A stretch of 21,370 nt of DNA, from contig DATJRJ010000068.1 in NCBI GenBank assembly GCA_035504735.1, positions 1-21,370 of the forward strand. Reading direction: 5' to 3'. The DNA is from JAJPIG01 sp035504735 (GTDB lineage: Bacteria; Desulfobacterota; Binatia; Binatales; Binataceae). Shown in pieces: positions 1 to 6,864 of the stretch. A model generated the notes under the pieces. The model was not told the origin of the DNA. It ran no database searches and worked only from the letters and a program-made list of their open reading frames with translations. The number at the start of each line of letters is the position of its first letter. Position 1 is the stretch's first letter. The position numbers and the translations under genes were made by a program.

Positions 1-86
1 AGCGGGCCGAGACTGGCCAGCGTCTGGGCGAGCAGCGCAGCGCGATTATGAGTCGGAATCGCGACGGTGATGAGCCCGGTTGCCAA
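1..86 (-). CDS. Family 2 glycosyltransferase, N-terminal fragment (cut by left edge)
   Basis: Reading leftward from a TTG at 86-84, the frame is open to the window edge and encodes 28 residues containing ITVAIPTHNRAALLAQTLAS. This is the first beta strand and nucleotide-binding loop of GT-A fold family 2 glycosyltransferases (consensus VSVVIPTYNR...L..TL.SL). A purine-rich GAGG lies 6 nt before the TTG and no ATG is available in frame, so TTG is the best start. An in-frame TTG overlapping the upstream stop codon is an alternative. The gene lies 14 nt after the stop of the upstream exported protein on the same strand, so it is probably co-transcribed with it. Donor, acceptor and product cannot be judged from the fragment. 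Confidence 0.72.
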   Translation of the reverse strand, partial: MATGLITVAIPTHNRAALLAQTLASLGP

Positions 87-100
87 CTGCGACCTCGCCC

Positions 101-1237
101 TCAATCCTCAGGTTCACCGGCGGTTGCCGTGGCCCCCGGACCGGCTTTGCTGGTTGAGTGCGCGGCGGGGCTCGCAGGCGGTAGAAGCTCGAGGGGGGTG
201 AAGACGATCTCGCTCACCGTCACGTAAGGGTCACCGATCTGCTGCGTGCTGATCGGCGCTTTCAGATCGAAGCCAAAATCGCGGGTCTCGCCGGGCATCA
301 GCGGCAGCGCTTTGATCGTAAAATCGGTGAACTGCAGCGGGGTCGCAATCGGGACGTGCTGTTCGACGAACAGGACCCGGCGGACGTCGCCGCGTCCCTC
401 GAAGAACGTCACCTTCATCCGGACTCCGTCGACAGCGCGATGGCCGAGATTGGTGATCTTGCCGAAGACGGCCGGATGCTGTGCCGCCGACATCCGCATC
501 CCGATCTTGCTCAGTTTCAGATTCCCAATATAGGCCGCCGCGCCGGCACTCTCGCCTACTATCTCTTCAAGTTCGTGCTGCTCGCGGGCGTAAAGGAACT
601 TGAGACCCCAGCCGCCGGTGGCGTCGGATTTATCCAGCACCGCAATCGCTTGCCGGTAAGAATCGACCGCCTGAACATACGAACCGGCGTAGTAGAAATC
701 CAGTGCCTGGCGGCGCAGATCGGCGGCCCGTTTCCGCGCCGGGAAATCGGCCCGCACGCGCCATCGATGATGCTCCTTTATCAGCACCAGATCATCACGG
801 TAGGAGAGTTGCGGGCAGTCGCCAAGCTCAAGTGCCTTGCGGGCGGCAGGAACCGGGTCGGCGTCGAGCCCGACGCTGGCATTGATGATGCGCTCGAAAC
901 GCGCCAGGTCCGGGGTCCTGACGTTTATTGGGATGGTCATGCGAAGCCCCTGCCCGGCGGGTTCGCCAATCTCGAAGCTGGTTGCCTTGAGCACCGGTCT
1001 GAACCATCGGCGGCTCACGTCGGGAGCGAGCGGGACCAGCGTCAGGAACTGCTCGAGTGGGCAGGCCTGCTTATCATCCTTGCTGAGCATCACGTAGCAT
1101 TGCTGATAGTGACGCCCCTGGAGCGCGGCGAGATAGTCTTGCGCGACGGTGCGGGGCGACTGCCAGGTGCAGGCCGCGCACAGCGTTGCCGCCGCAATCG
1201 TCAGCGCCACTATGAGGGCCGCGCCACGCGATCTCAT
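101..1237 (-). CDS. Exported protein with NTF2-like, TPR-like and FxLYD-like regions
   Basis: A 378-residue protein of unknown function. Residues 1-23 form a signal sequence (basic MRSR, hydrophobic core, then LCAAC). Cys23 could be a lipidation site, but Cys at -3 makes the lipobox imperfect, so a periplasmic or lipoprotein location is inferred. Residues about 28-165 start TVAQDYLAALQGRHYQQCY, which resembles NTF2-like/DUF4878 lipoprotein domains. Residues about 170-203 look like one TPR-type helical hairpin (QALDFYYAGSYVQAVDSYRQA). Residues about 255-328 read as an FxLYD-type beta sandwich (VFGKITNLGHRAVDGVRMKV, then LMPGETRDFGF). The tail is Ala/Pro/Thr-rich and probably disordered. The gene sits 34 nt after the persulfide dioxygenase-rhodanese gene and just before the glycosyltransferase, which suggests one transcript. 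No strong Shine-Dalgarno sequence is visible. The domain calls are by eye and tentative. Confidence 0.75.
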   Translation of the reverse strand: MRSRGAALIVALTIAAATLCAACTWQSPRTVAQDYLAALQGRHYQQCYVMLSKDDKQACPLEQFLTLVPLAPDVSRRWFRPVLKATSFEIGEPAGQGLRMTIPINVRTPDLARFERIINASVGLDADPVPAARKALELGDCPQLSYRDDLVLIKEHHRWRVRADFPARKRAADLRRQALDFYYAGSYVQAVDSYRQAIAVLDKSDATGGWGLKFLYAREQHELEEIVGESAGAAAYIGNLKLSKIGMRMSAAQHPAVFGKITNLGHRAVDGVRMKVTFFEGRGDVRRVLFVEQHVPIATPLQFTDFTIKALPLMPGETRDFGFDLKAPISTQQIGDPYVTVSEIVFTPLELLPPASPAAHSTSKAGPGATATAGEPED

Positions 1238-1271
1238 CCCGACTTACCCAATGTAGAACGCGTGCGAACGG

Positions 1272-2309
1272 CTACCGCTCGACCGGCCTCTGCGCGTCAT
1301 TCCAGTCGAGCATCCCGCCTTTTAGGATGCCGACCCGCTCAAAACCCATCCCGGTCAGGAGCGCGGCGGCGGTAGTGCTCCGCGGGCCCGTGCGGCAGAT
1401 CACGACGATATCGCGGTGCTTGTAATCGTCGAGCTCGGCGGTTCGCTCCGGAATCTCGCGCAGCGGGATCAGCCGGCTACCGGCGATATGCCCGAGTTCG
1501 CCGAGAAATTCGTCGGCCTCGCGAACGTCCAGCAGCAGCGGGGCATTCAAGGTGCCAAGGCGTGCCGAGACCTCGAGAGCGGAAACCTGGCGCACTTGAT
1601 TGAGCTGCGCGTAGGTTGGAAAGTGCATGCTATCGGCGTCGAGGGCCGACTGATTCGGCTGCAGCGACTCCTGAATACTGTCGGGCAGTGGCAGACCGAG
1701 ATGGTTCATGATCTTGACGTACTGCTCGCGTGAGTGGTTTGCGATGCGCGGGTTGGTGCGCTTCTCTTCCCCGATTGTTGATTGCGTATGACCACGATAG
1801 TCGTGTGCCGGGAAGACCAGAGTCTGATCCGGCAACGCGAAGAGCTTCTGCGTGATCGCGTCATACTGGGAGCTCGGGTCGCCGCCGTCGAAATCGGCTC
1901 GACCGGTGCCGTGGATCAGGAGCACATCGCCCGTGAACACCCGATCGCCCGCATACAAGCTCACCGAATCGGGGGTATGACCGGGCGTATAAAGGACCAG
2001 TAGCCGGATGTCGCCGACCGTCAGCCACTGACCGTCCTGCAGATGTGTAGCGACGTGCGGCGCGGGCGCCTGCCGATGCATCGCGACCGGGGCGCCGGTC
2101 AACTCGCTTAGCTCGAACGCGCCGGTGCGATGGTCAGCGTGAGTGTGGGTATCGATAATCAACTCGAGGTGTCGGCCATGGTAGGCCAGCACGGCGAGAT
2201 ACCGATCGATGTGTTCCCGGACCGGATCAATTATCACTGATTTGCGGTCAGATTCAGAAACCAGCAGATAACTCTTGCACTTGCCGTGGTTGAGCTCAGT
2301 CGCGATCAT
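1272..2309 (-). CDS. Persulfide dioxygenase (ETHE1-like) fused to rhodanese
   Basis: A 345-residue cytoplasmic fusion. Residues 1 to about 225 are a metallo-beta-lactamase fold of the ETHE1/persulfide dioxygenase branch: THTHADH at 54-60, His111 in TPGHTPDS, Asp128 in FTGDVLLIHGTGRADF and His169 in FPAHDY, followed by the family-typical RGHTQSTIGEEKRTNPR. ETHE1 enzymes use a mononuclear Fe(II) held by two His and one Asp to oxidise glutathione persulfide to sulfite. Residues about 240-345 are a rhodanese domain (LLLDVREADEF, GHIAGSRLIPL) with catalytic Cys305 in VICRTGPRST. The same domain order is known in bacterial PDO-rhodanese fusions, where the two sites link persulfide oxidation with thiosulfate/glutathione sulfur transfer. 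The gene lies downstream of thiI with a 109 nt gap that holds a possible promoter. Both active sites look intact. The role in sulfide/persulfide detoxification is inferred. Confidence 0.92.
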   Translation of the reverse strand: MIATELNHGKCKSYLLVSESDRKSVIIDPVREHIDRYLAVLAYHGRHLELIIDTHTHADHRTGAFELSELTGAPVAMHRQAPAPHVATHLQDGQWLTVGDIRLLVLYTPGHTPDSVSLYAGDRVFTGDVLLIHGTGRADFDGGDPSSQYDAITQKLFALPDQTLVFPAHDYRGHTQSTIGEEKRTNPRIANHSREQYVKIMNHLGLPLPDSIQESLQPNQSALDADSMHFPTYAQLNQVRQVSALEVSARLGTLNAPLLLDVREADEFLGELGHIAGSRLIPLREIPERTAELDDYKHRDIVVICRTGPRSTTAAALLTGMGFERVGILKGGMLDWNDAQRPVER

Positions 2310-2339
2310 CGCTCCGCCCTGTTCCGTTAAAAAGCTCGA

Positions 2340-2356
2340 GGCGCGCTCAAACTATA
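2340..2356 (-). promoter_or_regulatory. Possible -10 element for the persulfide dioxygenase-rhodanese gene
   Basis: Read on the minus strand, TATAGT (complement of 2351-2356) matches the sigma70 -10 hexamer at five of six positions. It would place transcription start near 2344, about 35 nt upstream of the ATG at 2309. The 109 nt gap after thiI is long enough for an internal promoter. No convincing -35 hexamer sits at 16-18 nt, so this is weak and would need an activator or be a chance match. Confidence 0.3.
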
Positions 2357-2418
2357 GCGCCGGTGGGGCTGACAGGGGAATCTCGCGAGTGATCCGATGC
2401 CGGCTCGACGGCCCGTCC

Positions 2419-3642
2419 CTAAGCTGCCTCCTCCGTACGGACGGCCGGAAACTGAAGATGCAGCTTCTCGGAAGCGCTGACCGCCGCACCAACCATCCGC
2501 TCGATATCGAAGCGACTCTCGACCTGCTCAACCTGCGCCAGACTGGCGCGAGTTTCCGGATGGGCGGGAACGAAGAGCGAACAGCAATCCTGGTCCGGAA
2601 TGATCGAGGTCTCGAAGGTGCCAAGCGTACGCGCCTGATCTACGATCTCGTTTTTATCCATCCCGACCAGCGGCCGGAGCACCATCATCCCGGCCGCATC
2701 TTCGATCACTGTCATGTTGGCGAGGGTCTGAGAGGCGACCTGCCCAAGGCTCTCACCCGTCACCAAGGCGGTTGCGCCCTGCCGATGGGCGAGCGCCGCG
2801 GCGATTCTCATCATGAACCGGCGATAAAGTACGACCCGCAGCGGCCGCAGCGCGCCGGCGACGATCTCGCGCTGCACCTCGGCGAACGGCACCAGCATCA
2901 GGATCGAATGCCCCTGGAAGCGCGTCAGGTGCGCCGCCAGGTCGGCGGCCTTTTCGCGACTCGCCGGGGAGACCAACGGATGGCTATGGAAATGCACAAA
3001 ATCGAGCCGCAATCCGCGCCGCATCATCCGGTGGGCCGCGACCGGTGAGTCGATGCCGCCCGACAGCAGCGCCATTCCGCGTCCGGCGATGCCGACGGGC
3101 AGCCCGCCGGCCCCCGGATGTTTGCCGACCGCGACATAAGCCCCATCGGGGAGGATTTCGATCGCGATGGTGAAGTCGGGATTATTGAGATCGACCTTGA
3201 GCCCGAGGACGCCGATCACTTCAGCGCCGACGATTCGATCGATCTCCATCGAATTGAGCGCAAAGCGCTTCTCCGCCCGGCGCGTTCTGACCTCGAACCT
3301 TTTGCCGGGTTGGCGGCGCGCGGCCGCGACCGATTCGCGCTTGAGCGCCTCGATATCGAGCGGGACGAGCCGGCTGATGGAGAAGTTCTGCAGGCCGAAG
3401 ACCAGCGCTGCGCGCTCTGCCACCAGTTCGTCGCCGGCGTCGTCTGGCAACTCGACCATCAGCCGCGGTCCTTGCCCGCGCATCGCGCCCAGCCTGATAC
3501 CCTCAAACGCTCCCCGCAGATTGCGCTTCAATTGGTCGACGAACCGCCATTGGTTGCGCCCCTTGAGCGCAATCTCGTGATAACGCCCAATCAAGTAGCG
3601 CTTGGCCGGATGGGAATCCGGATACGGCTCAATGGGGGACAT
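2419..3642 (-). CDS. thiI: tRNA 4-thiouridine sulfurtransferase ThiI (no rhodanese domain)
   Basis: A 407-residue cytoplasmic enzyme that adenylates U8 of tRNA and replaces the oxygen with sulfur. In many bacteria it also supplies sulfur for the thiamine thiazole. The N-terminal part (14-28, KRYLIGRYHEIALKG) is the NFLD start of ThiI. Residues about 70-175 are the THUMP RNA-binding domain. The AANS/PP-loop ATPase follows, with the loop LLSGGIDSP at 192-200 and GESLGQVASQT at 296-306. The motif PDQDCCSLFVPAHPETR (349-365) resembles the equivalent stretch in ThiI proteins that lack rhodanese. The E. coli protein carries a C-terminal rhodanese domain for persulfide relay; this one ends soon after the AANS domain. 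Sulfur must therefore arrive from a separate donor such as a cysteine desulfurase. Start is the ATG at 3642, 13 residues before the conserved region, without a clear Shine-Dalgarno sequence. It is divergent from the Nudix gene (88 nt). Confidence 0.93.
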   Translation of the reverse strand: MSPIEPYPDSHPAKRYLIGRYHEIALKGRNQWRFVDQLKRNLRGAFEGIRLGAMRGQGPRLMVELPDDAGDELVAERAALVFGLQNFSISRLVPLDIEALKRESVAAARRQPGKRFEVRTRRAEKRFALNSMEIDRIVGAEVIGVLGLKVDLNNPDFTIAIEILPDGAYVAVGKHPGAGGLPVGIAGRGMALLSGGIDSPVAAHRMMRRGLRLDFVHFHSHPLVSPASREKAADLAAHLTRFQGHSILMLVPFAEVQREIVAGALRPLRVVLYRRFMMRIAAALAHRQGATALVTGESLGQVASQTLANMTVIEDAAGMMVLRPLVGMDKNEIVDQARTLGTFETSIIPDQDCCSLFVPAHPETRASLAQVEQVESRFDIERMVGAAVSASEKLHLQFPAVRTEEAA

Positions 3643-3730
3643 GGGCCAAGCGTAGCTGTCTGTGCCGCCCCAACGCCAGTATCATCCTTGCGTGTAAATC
3701 GGGCGTGGATGATGATTCGGAAGAGAACAC

Positions 3731-4315
3731 GTGGACCACAACAACATCAGAACCGACCTCGATCGCGAACTGGGACAACTACGCCGCGGCCTGCTCGACC
3801 CTGCCGCAGCGGTCCGTCCGGAAGGCGAGCGATTGGCCGCCGTGCTGGTTCCGATTTTCGAGCGCTCGGGCGATCTCCATCTGCTCTACATCTTGCGTTC
3901 TGCACATGTGAGCCATCGTGGGCAGGTCGCCTTCCCCGGCGGGCGGGTCGATCCTGAGGACCAGAGCCCGATGGCGGCGGCGTTGCGCGAAACTCAAGAA
4001 GAGGTCGGCATCGAGCCCGCCGCGGTCGAAGTGCTGGGTGCGTTTCCGGGGATGCGGACGGCCACTACCGGCATTATGGTGACGTCGTTTGCCGGCCTGA
4101 TTCCGTGGCCGACGACGCTGCGCGCCAATCCTCACGAGGTGGCGGAGATTTTCAGCGTCCCGATGGCGGCGTTGCGTGATACACGGTATCGGCAAACCTA
4201 CGTCTGGCGGCGCGACGGACTCGAATGGCGGTTCCCGGCGATCATCTACGACAACCGTGCGATCTGGGGACTCACCTATCGCATCACGATAAGTCTGCTC
4301 GAGATAATGGAGTGA
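3731..4315 (+). CDS. Nudix hydrolase, CoA pyrophosphatase type (NudL-like)
   Basis: A 194-residue protein with the combined Nudix/CoA signature. LLYILRSAHVSHRGQVAFPG (51-70) matches the family pattern LLTxRSxxLxxHxGQVAFPGG. It is followed by GGRVDPEDQSPMAAALRETQ and EEVGI (70-94), the metal-binding Nudix box RExxEExG. Members cleave the pyrophosphate of CoA and its derivatives to 4'-phosphopantetheine and 3',5'-ADP, and length and fold are typical. Start is the GTG at 3731 (MDHNN...), preceded by GGAAGAG 5 nt upstream. An ATG 26 nt earlier (3705) is in another frame and gives no homology. It is the first gene of the rightward block and is followed after 78 nt by an unrelated gene with its own promoter. 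A link to the CoA-transferase/thiolase pair 1.3 kb downstream is only suggestive. Confidence 0.88.
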   Translation: MDHNNIRTDLDRELGQLRRGLLDPAAAVRPEGERLAAVLVPIFERSGDLHLLYILRSAHVSHRGQVAFPGGRVDPEDQSPMAAALRETQEEVGIEPAAVEVLGAFPGMRTATTGIMVTSFAGLIPWPTTLRANPHEVAEIFSVPMAALRDTRYRQTYVWRRDGLEWRFPAIIYDNRAIWGLTYRITISLLEIME

Positions 4316-4332
4316 GCAGGCCGCCGCATTGC

Positions 4333-4361
4333 TTGACAGTGACGCGAGGGGACCATAGCTT
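4333..4361 (+). promoter_or_regulatory. Sigma70-like promoter upstream of the 395-residue gene
   Basis: A perfect -35 hexamer TTGACA (4333-4338), a 17 nt spacer and TAGCTT (4356-4361) as a weak -10 (three of six). Predicted start of transcription is near 4368, about 26 nt before the ATG at 4394. It lies in the 78 nt gap after the Nudix gene, so the following gene is probably transcribed independently. Confidence 0.45.
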
Positions 4362-4393
4362 CTCGACGATTCGGCATACGCTGTGCATCACTC

Positions 4394-5581
4394 ATGTCAC
4401 CTTCAAAAGAATTTGACCCGGACGATTTGAAGCTGCGCGAAGCGGGCTTCAACCCCGACGCCGCTCCCGAGACGGCGCTGCAAACGCTCTCCACACTGCG
4501 CGGACAGCCGGGAATGAGCGACCTCGCCATCGCGCGGGCGCTGGGTTCGCTCAAAAGCATTGGGGCCGCGGATCTACTGGCCGCGATGGAACATGCGGCG
4601 AGCGGGCCATTGCGCCGCGAGATTCGCCGCTCCCTCTTTCGCCTGCACCAGAGCGGAATCTCGCCCTCACCCGGAGCCGAGCCGTACCCGCATGGCGCTT
4701 CCAGGCCGCTGCCCGCCGCCGGCGCAGAAGTCGAAGGGATGCTCTCGCCGATCGATGCGACCGGAGTTCGCCTGGTGTGGATTATGAAGCCCAAACCGCG
4801 CGGCGGATTGAATCTGCTGTGGGGCTTTGCTTCCGAAGAAGACGGGCTCATTGGCTGCAATTTCGGCCCCGTCAGCCGCCGCGAATTGCGCACCGATCGC
4901 GCGCGGGTCGAGGAACGCGCCGGCGTCAAAATGATCGAGGCAGATTGGCGACTGTGCGACCTGATCCTGCACGAGGCCTATCGCGCGACGCCGGAGGGGC
5001 GGCGCGGCGCGGTCGGCAACTTCTTTGCCTGGCGCGCCGAGCTGATCGCCAGCTCGCCGCCAGGCGACGACTTTGTCCATCCGGTCTATGCCGAACTCGC
5101 CGTCGAAGCCGCCGGCGAGCCGGGAATCGAATTGCTCAAAGAGCCTGAGGTTCTGGCCTGGAAATTTTCGGCCGCGGAATTAAAACCATATGTCGACGAA
5201 ATCGCCGAGGTCCAGCAGAGCGTGATCGTGCTGAATCAAATCCAGCAGGAAGACCGCATCGGGCGCGTGATCGAAAAGGCGATCGAAGGCTTTTTCACCG
5301 GCCCGGCGGCCCGGCGTGCGCGCCGGCGGCTCGAGGATATCGCCTACTACCTGGCTCACACCGGGCGCCGGCGTACGGGCGGATATGCGGCCGCGGCCGC
5401 GGCCAAGATTCGCGACGGCGCCGACCTCAAGCGGATTCCATTCTTCCAGAACCTGCTACGTACGATGCTCGGCGCAGTGATCGCGGAACAGCAGGAAAAG
5501 GATCGCGAGCAGCCGCGTCTGATCATGACACCGGCCGAAGCGATGCGCGCCCAGGCGCAACGCCAATCCCGCCAGGGCTGA
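4394..5581 (+). CDS. Conserved-looking hypothetical protein, 395 residues
   Basis: I do not recognise this protein. It has no signal peptide or transmembrane segment, so it is presumably cytoplasmic. Residues about 1-92 are helical and HEAT-like (PETALQTLSTLRGQPGMSD, IARALGSLKSIGAADLLAAM), followed by a Pro/Gly-rich linker (about 93-115). Residues about 118-200 look like a mixed beta domain (GVRLVWIMKPKPRGGLNLLWG, then a GCNFGPVSRRELR turn). From about 200 it is again mostly helical, with a strongly basic patch AARRARRRLEDIAYYLAHTGRRR near 310-330. Codon use matches its neighbours and the frame is clean over 1.2 kb. That and the upstream promoter argue for a real gene. Start is the ATG at 4394; CTC precedes it and the Shine-Dalgarno sequence is weak. 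The gene is followed by an 88 nt gap holding another promoter-like sequence. Confidence 0.72.
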   Translation: MSPSKEFDPDDLKLREAGFNPDAAPETALQTLSTLRGQPGMSDLAIARALGSLKSIGAADLLAAMEHAASGPLRREIRRSLFRLHQSGISPSPGAEPYPHGASRPLPAAGAEVEGMLSPIDATGVRLVWIMKPKPRGGLNLLWGFASEEDGLIGCNFGPVSRRELRTDRARVEERAGVKMIEADWRLCDLILHEAYRATPEGRRGAVGNFFAWRAELIASSPPGDDFVHPVYAELAVEAAGEPGIELLKEPEVLAWKFSAAELKPYVDEIAEVQQSVIVLNQIQQEDRIGRVIEKAIEGFFTGPAARRARRRLEDIAYYLAHTGRRRTGGYAAAAAAKIRDGADLKRIPFFQNLLRTMLGAVIAEQQEKDREQPRLIMTPAEAMRAQAQRQSRQG

Positions 5582-5600
5582 CGCTTTCCGCCGCGACCGA

Positions 5601-5630
5601 CTGACAAGCGGTTAAAAGCTCTGTTACGAT
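5601..5630 (+). promoter_or_regulatory. Sigma70-like promoter for the CoA-transferase/thiolase pair
   Basis: CTGACA at 5601-5606 (five of six for -35), an 18 nt spacer and TACGAT at 5625-5630 (four of six for -10) sit in the AT-richer part of the gap before the CoA-transferase. The predicted start is near 5637, giving a leader of about 33 nt before the ATG at 5670. Confidence 0.42.
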
Positions 5631-5669
5631 GTTTCCAGATGGTGCTGACTCGAGCGCCCGGAGCAATTC

Positions 5670-6854
5670 ATGACCGCATCGGACGGAACACGGCCTCACG
5701 GACCCTTCTCGGGCGTGCTGATAATCGATCTCACGCGCGTGCTGGCCGGTCCGTTCTGCACCATGCTGCTGGCCGACCTCGGCGCCCGGGTAATCAAGAT
5801 CGAGCAGCCGGGAACCGGCGATGATTCGCGAGCCTACGGGCCTTTCCGCGACGGCAAATCGGTCTATTTCAGCTTCGTCAACCGCGGCAAGGAAAGTATC
5901 GCGCTCAACCTCAAAGACGAATCCGATCGCGCGCTGTTCCTGCGCATGGTCCGGCGCGCCGATGTGCTGGTAGAGAACTTCCGCCCCGGCACGATGGAGA
6001 AGCTCGGCTTCTCATACGAGGAGCTGTCGAAGCTGAATCCCAGCCTGATTTACGCCTCCAGTTCCGGCTTCGGCCAGACCGGTCCGATGAGCCGCCAGGC
6101 GGCCTACGACACGGTGGTCCAGGCACTAAGCGGGCTAATGAGTATCACCGGCTCTGCCGACGGGCCGCCGACGCGGGTTGGGACCTCGGTAGCCGATTTG
6201 ACTGCCGGCGTTTATCTGTTCGGAGCGGTCGCCAGCGCCCTCTACGCGCGCGAGAAAAGCGGGCGCGGTGCGCGGATCGACGTGGCGATGCTCGACGGGA
6301 TGGTGAGCTATCTGCTGCACGGCGTGATGGAGCATGTCGCCCACGGGCGCACGCTCGGGCGGCTGGGCAACAGCCATCCCTCGATTGCGCCGTTCGACAC
6401 TTATCAGGCCGCTGACGAGCCGTTCGTGATTTGCGCGGGCGGCAATGAAGTTTTCCGCCGCCTGAGCGCGGCCCTCGGACGCGACGACCTGCCGCACGAC
6501 GCGCGCTTTGCCCATAATCGCGATCGCCATGAACACGAGCATGCGCTGCGCGCCGAACTCGAAGCGACGCTGCGCACCAAACCGGCGCACCATTGGGTCG
6601 AAGTGCTGACTGCAGCCGGGGTGCCCTGTGCGCGGATTCAAACTATCCCGGAGGCGGTCGAGATGGCGCAGGTCAAGGCTCGCAACATGATGGTCGAGTC
6701 GGACGGCCTGCAAATTCCAGGCAACCCGGTGAAGATCAGCGGCTTCGACGATCCTGCGACGCGGCCGGCTGCACCGGCGTTGGACGCCGACGGAACCGCG
6801 ATTCGCGCGGAATTCGGCGCGGTCGAGGATTCTATCGCCGCAGCGAAGCGGTGA
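5670..6854 (+). CDS. Class III CoA-transferase (CaiB/BaiF family)
   Basis: A 394-residue enzyme that moves CoA between carboxylic acids through an aspartyl-CoA anhydride. The family fold is evident from the start: GVLIIDLTRVLAGPFCTMLL (15-34), ADLGARVIKIEQPGTGDDSR (35-54), NRGKESIALNLK (71-82), VLVENFRPGTMEKLGF (99-114) and SGFGQTGP (132-139). The catalytic Asp is Asp176 in VGTSVADLTAG, equivalent to Asp169 of formyl-CoA transferase. Length is normal for the family. GGAG lies about 7 nt before the ATG. The downstream thiolase begins 10 nt after the stop, so the two form an operon. Substrate cannot be told from sequence: family members act on oxalate, carnitine, succinate/benzylsuccinate, mesaconate and 2-methylacyl-CoA (racemase branch). 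Coupling to a thiolase suggests activation of an acid for beta-oxidation-like cleavage, which is inference. Confidence 0.9.
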   Translation: MTASDGTRPHGPFSGVLIIDLTRVLAGPFCTMLLADLGARVIKIEQPGTGDDSRAYGPFRDGKSVYFSFVNRGKESIALNLKDESDRALFLRMVRRADVLVENFRPGTMEKLGFSYEELSKLNPSLIYASSSGFGQTGPMSRQAAYDTVVQALSGLMSITGSADGPPTRVGTSVADLTAGVYLFGAVASALYAREKSGRGARIDVAMLDGMVSYLLHGVMEHVAHGRTLGRLGNSHPSIAPFDTYQAADEPFVICAGGNEVFRRLSAALGRDDLPHDARFAHNRDRHEHEHALRAELEATLRTKPAHHWVEVLTAAGVPCARIQTIPEAVEMAQVKARNMMVESDGLQIPGNPVKISGFDDPATRPAAPALDADGTAIRAEFGAVEDSIAAAKR

Positions 6855-6864
6855 GGAAATCGCG

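Noticed and set aside
356..1375. 339-residue plus-strand open frame
   Set aside because: Antisense to the exported protein and the end of the persulfide dioxygenase gene; composition typical of a GC-rich shadow frame.
2275..3048. 257-residue plus-strand open frame
   Set aside because: Antisense to thiI, whose PP-loop and THUMP motifs are on the minus strand.
3118..3957. 279-residue plus-strand open frame
   Set aside because: Runs antisense to thiI and then out of frame over the Nudix gene; no domain.
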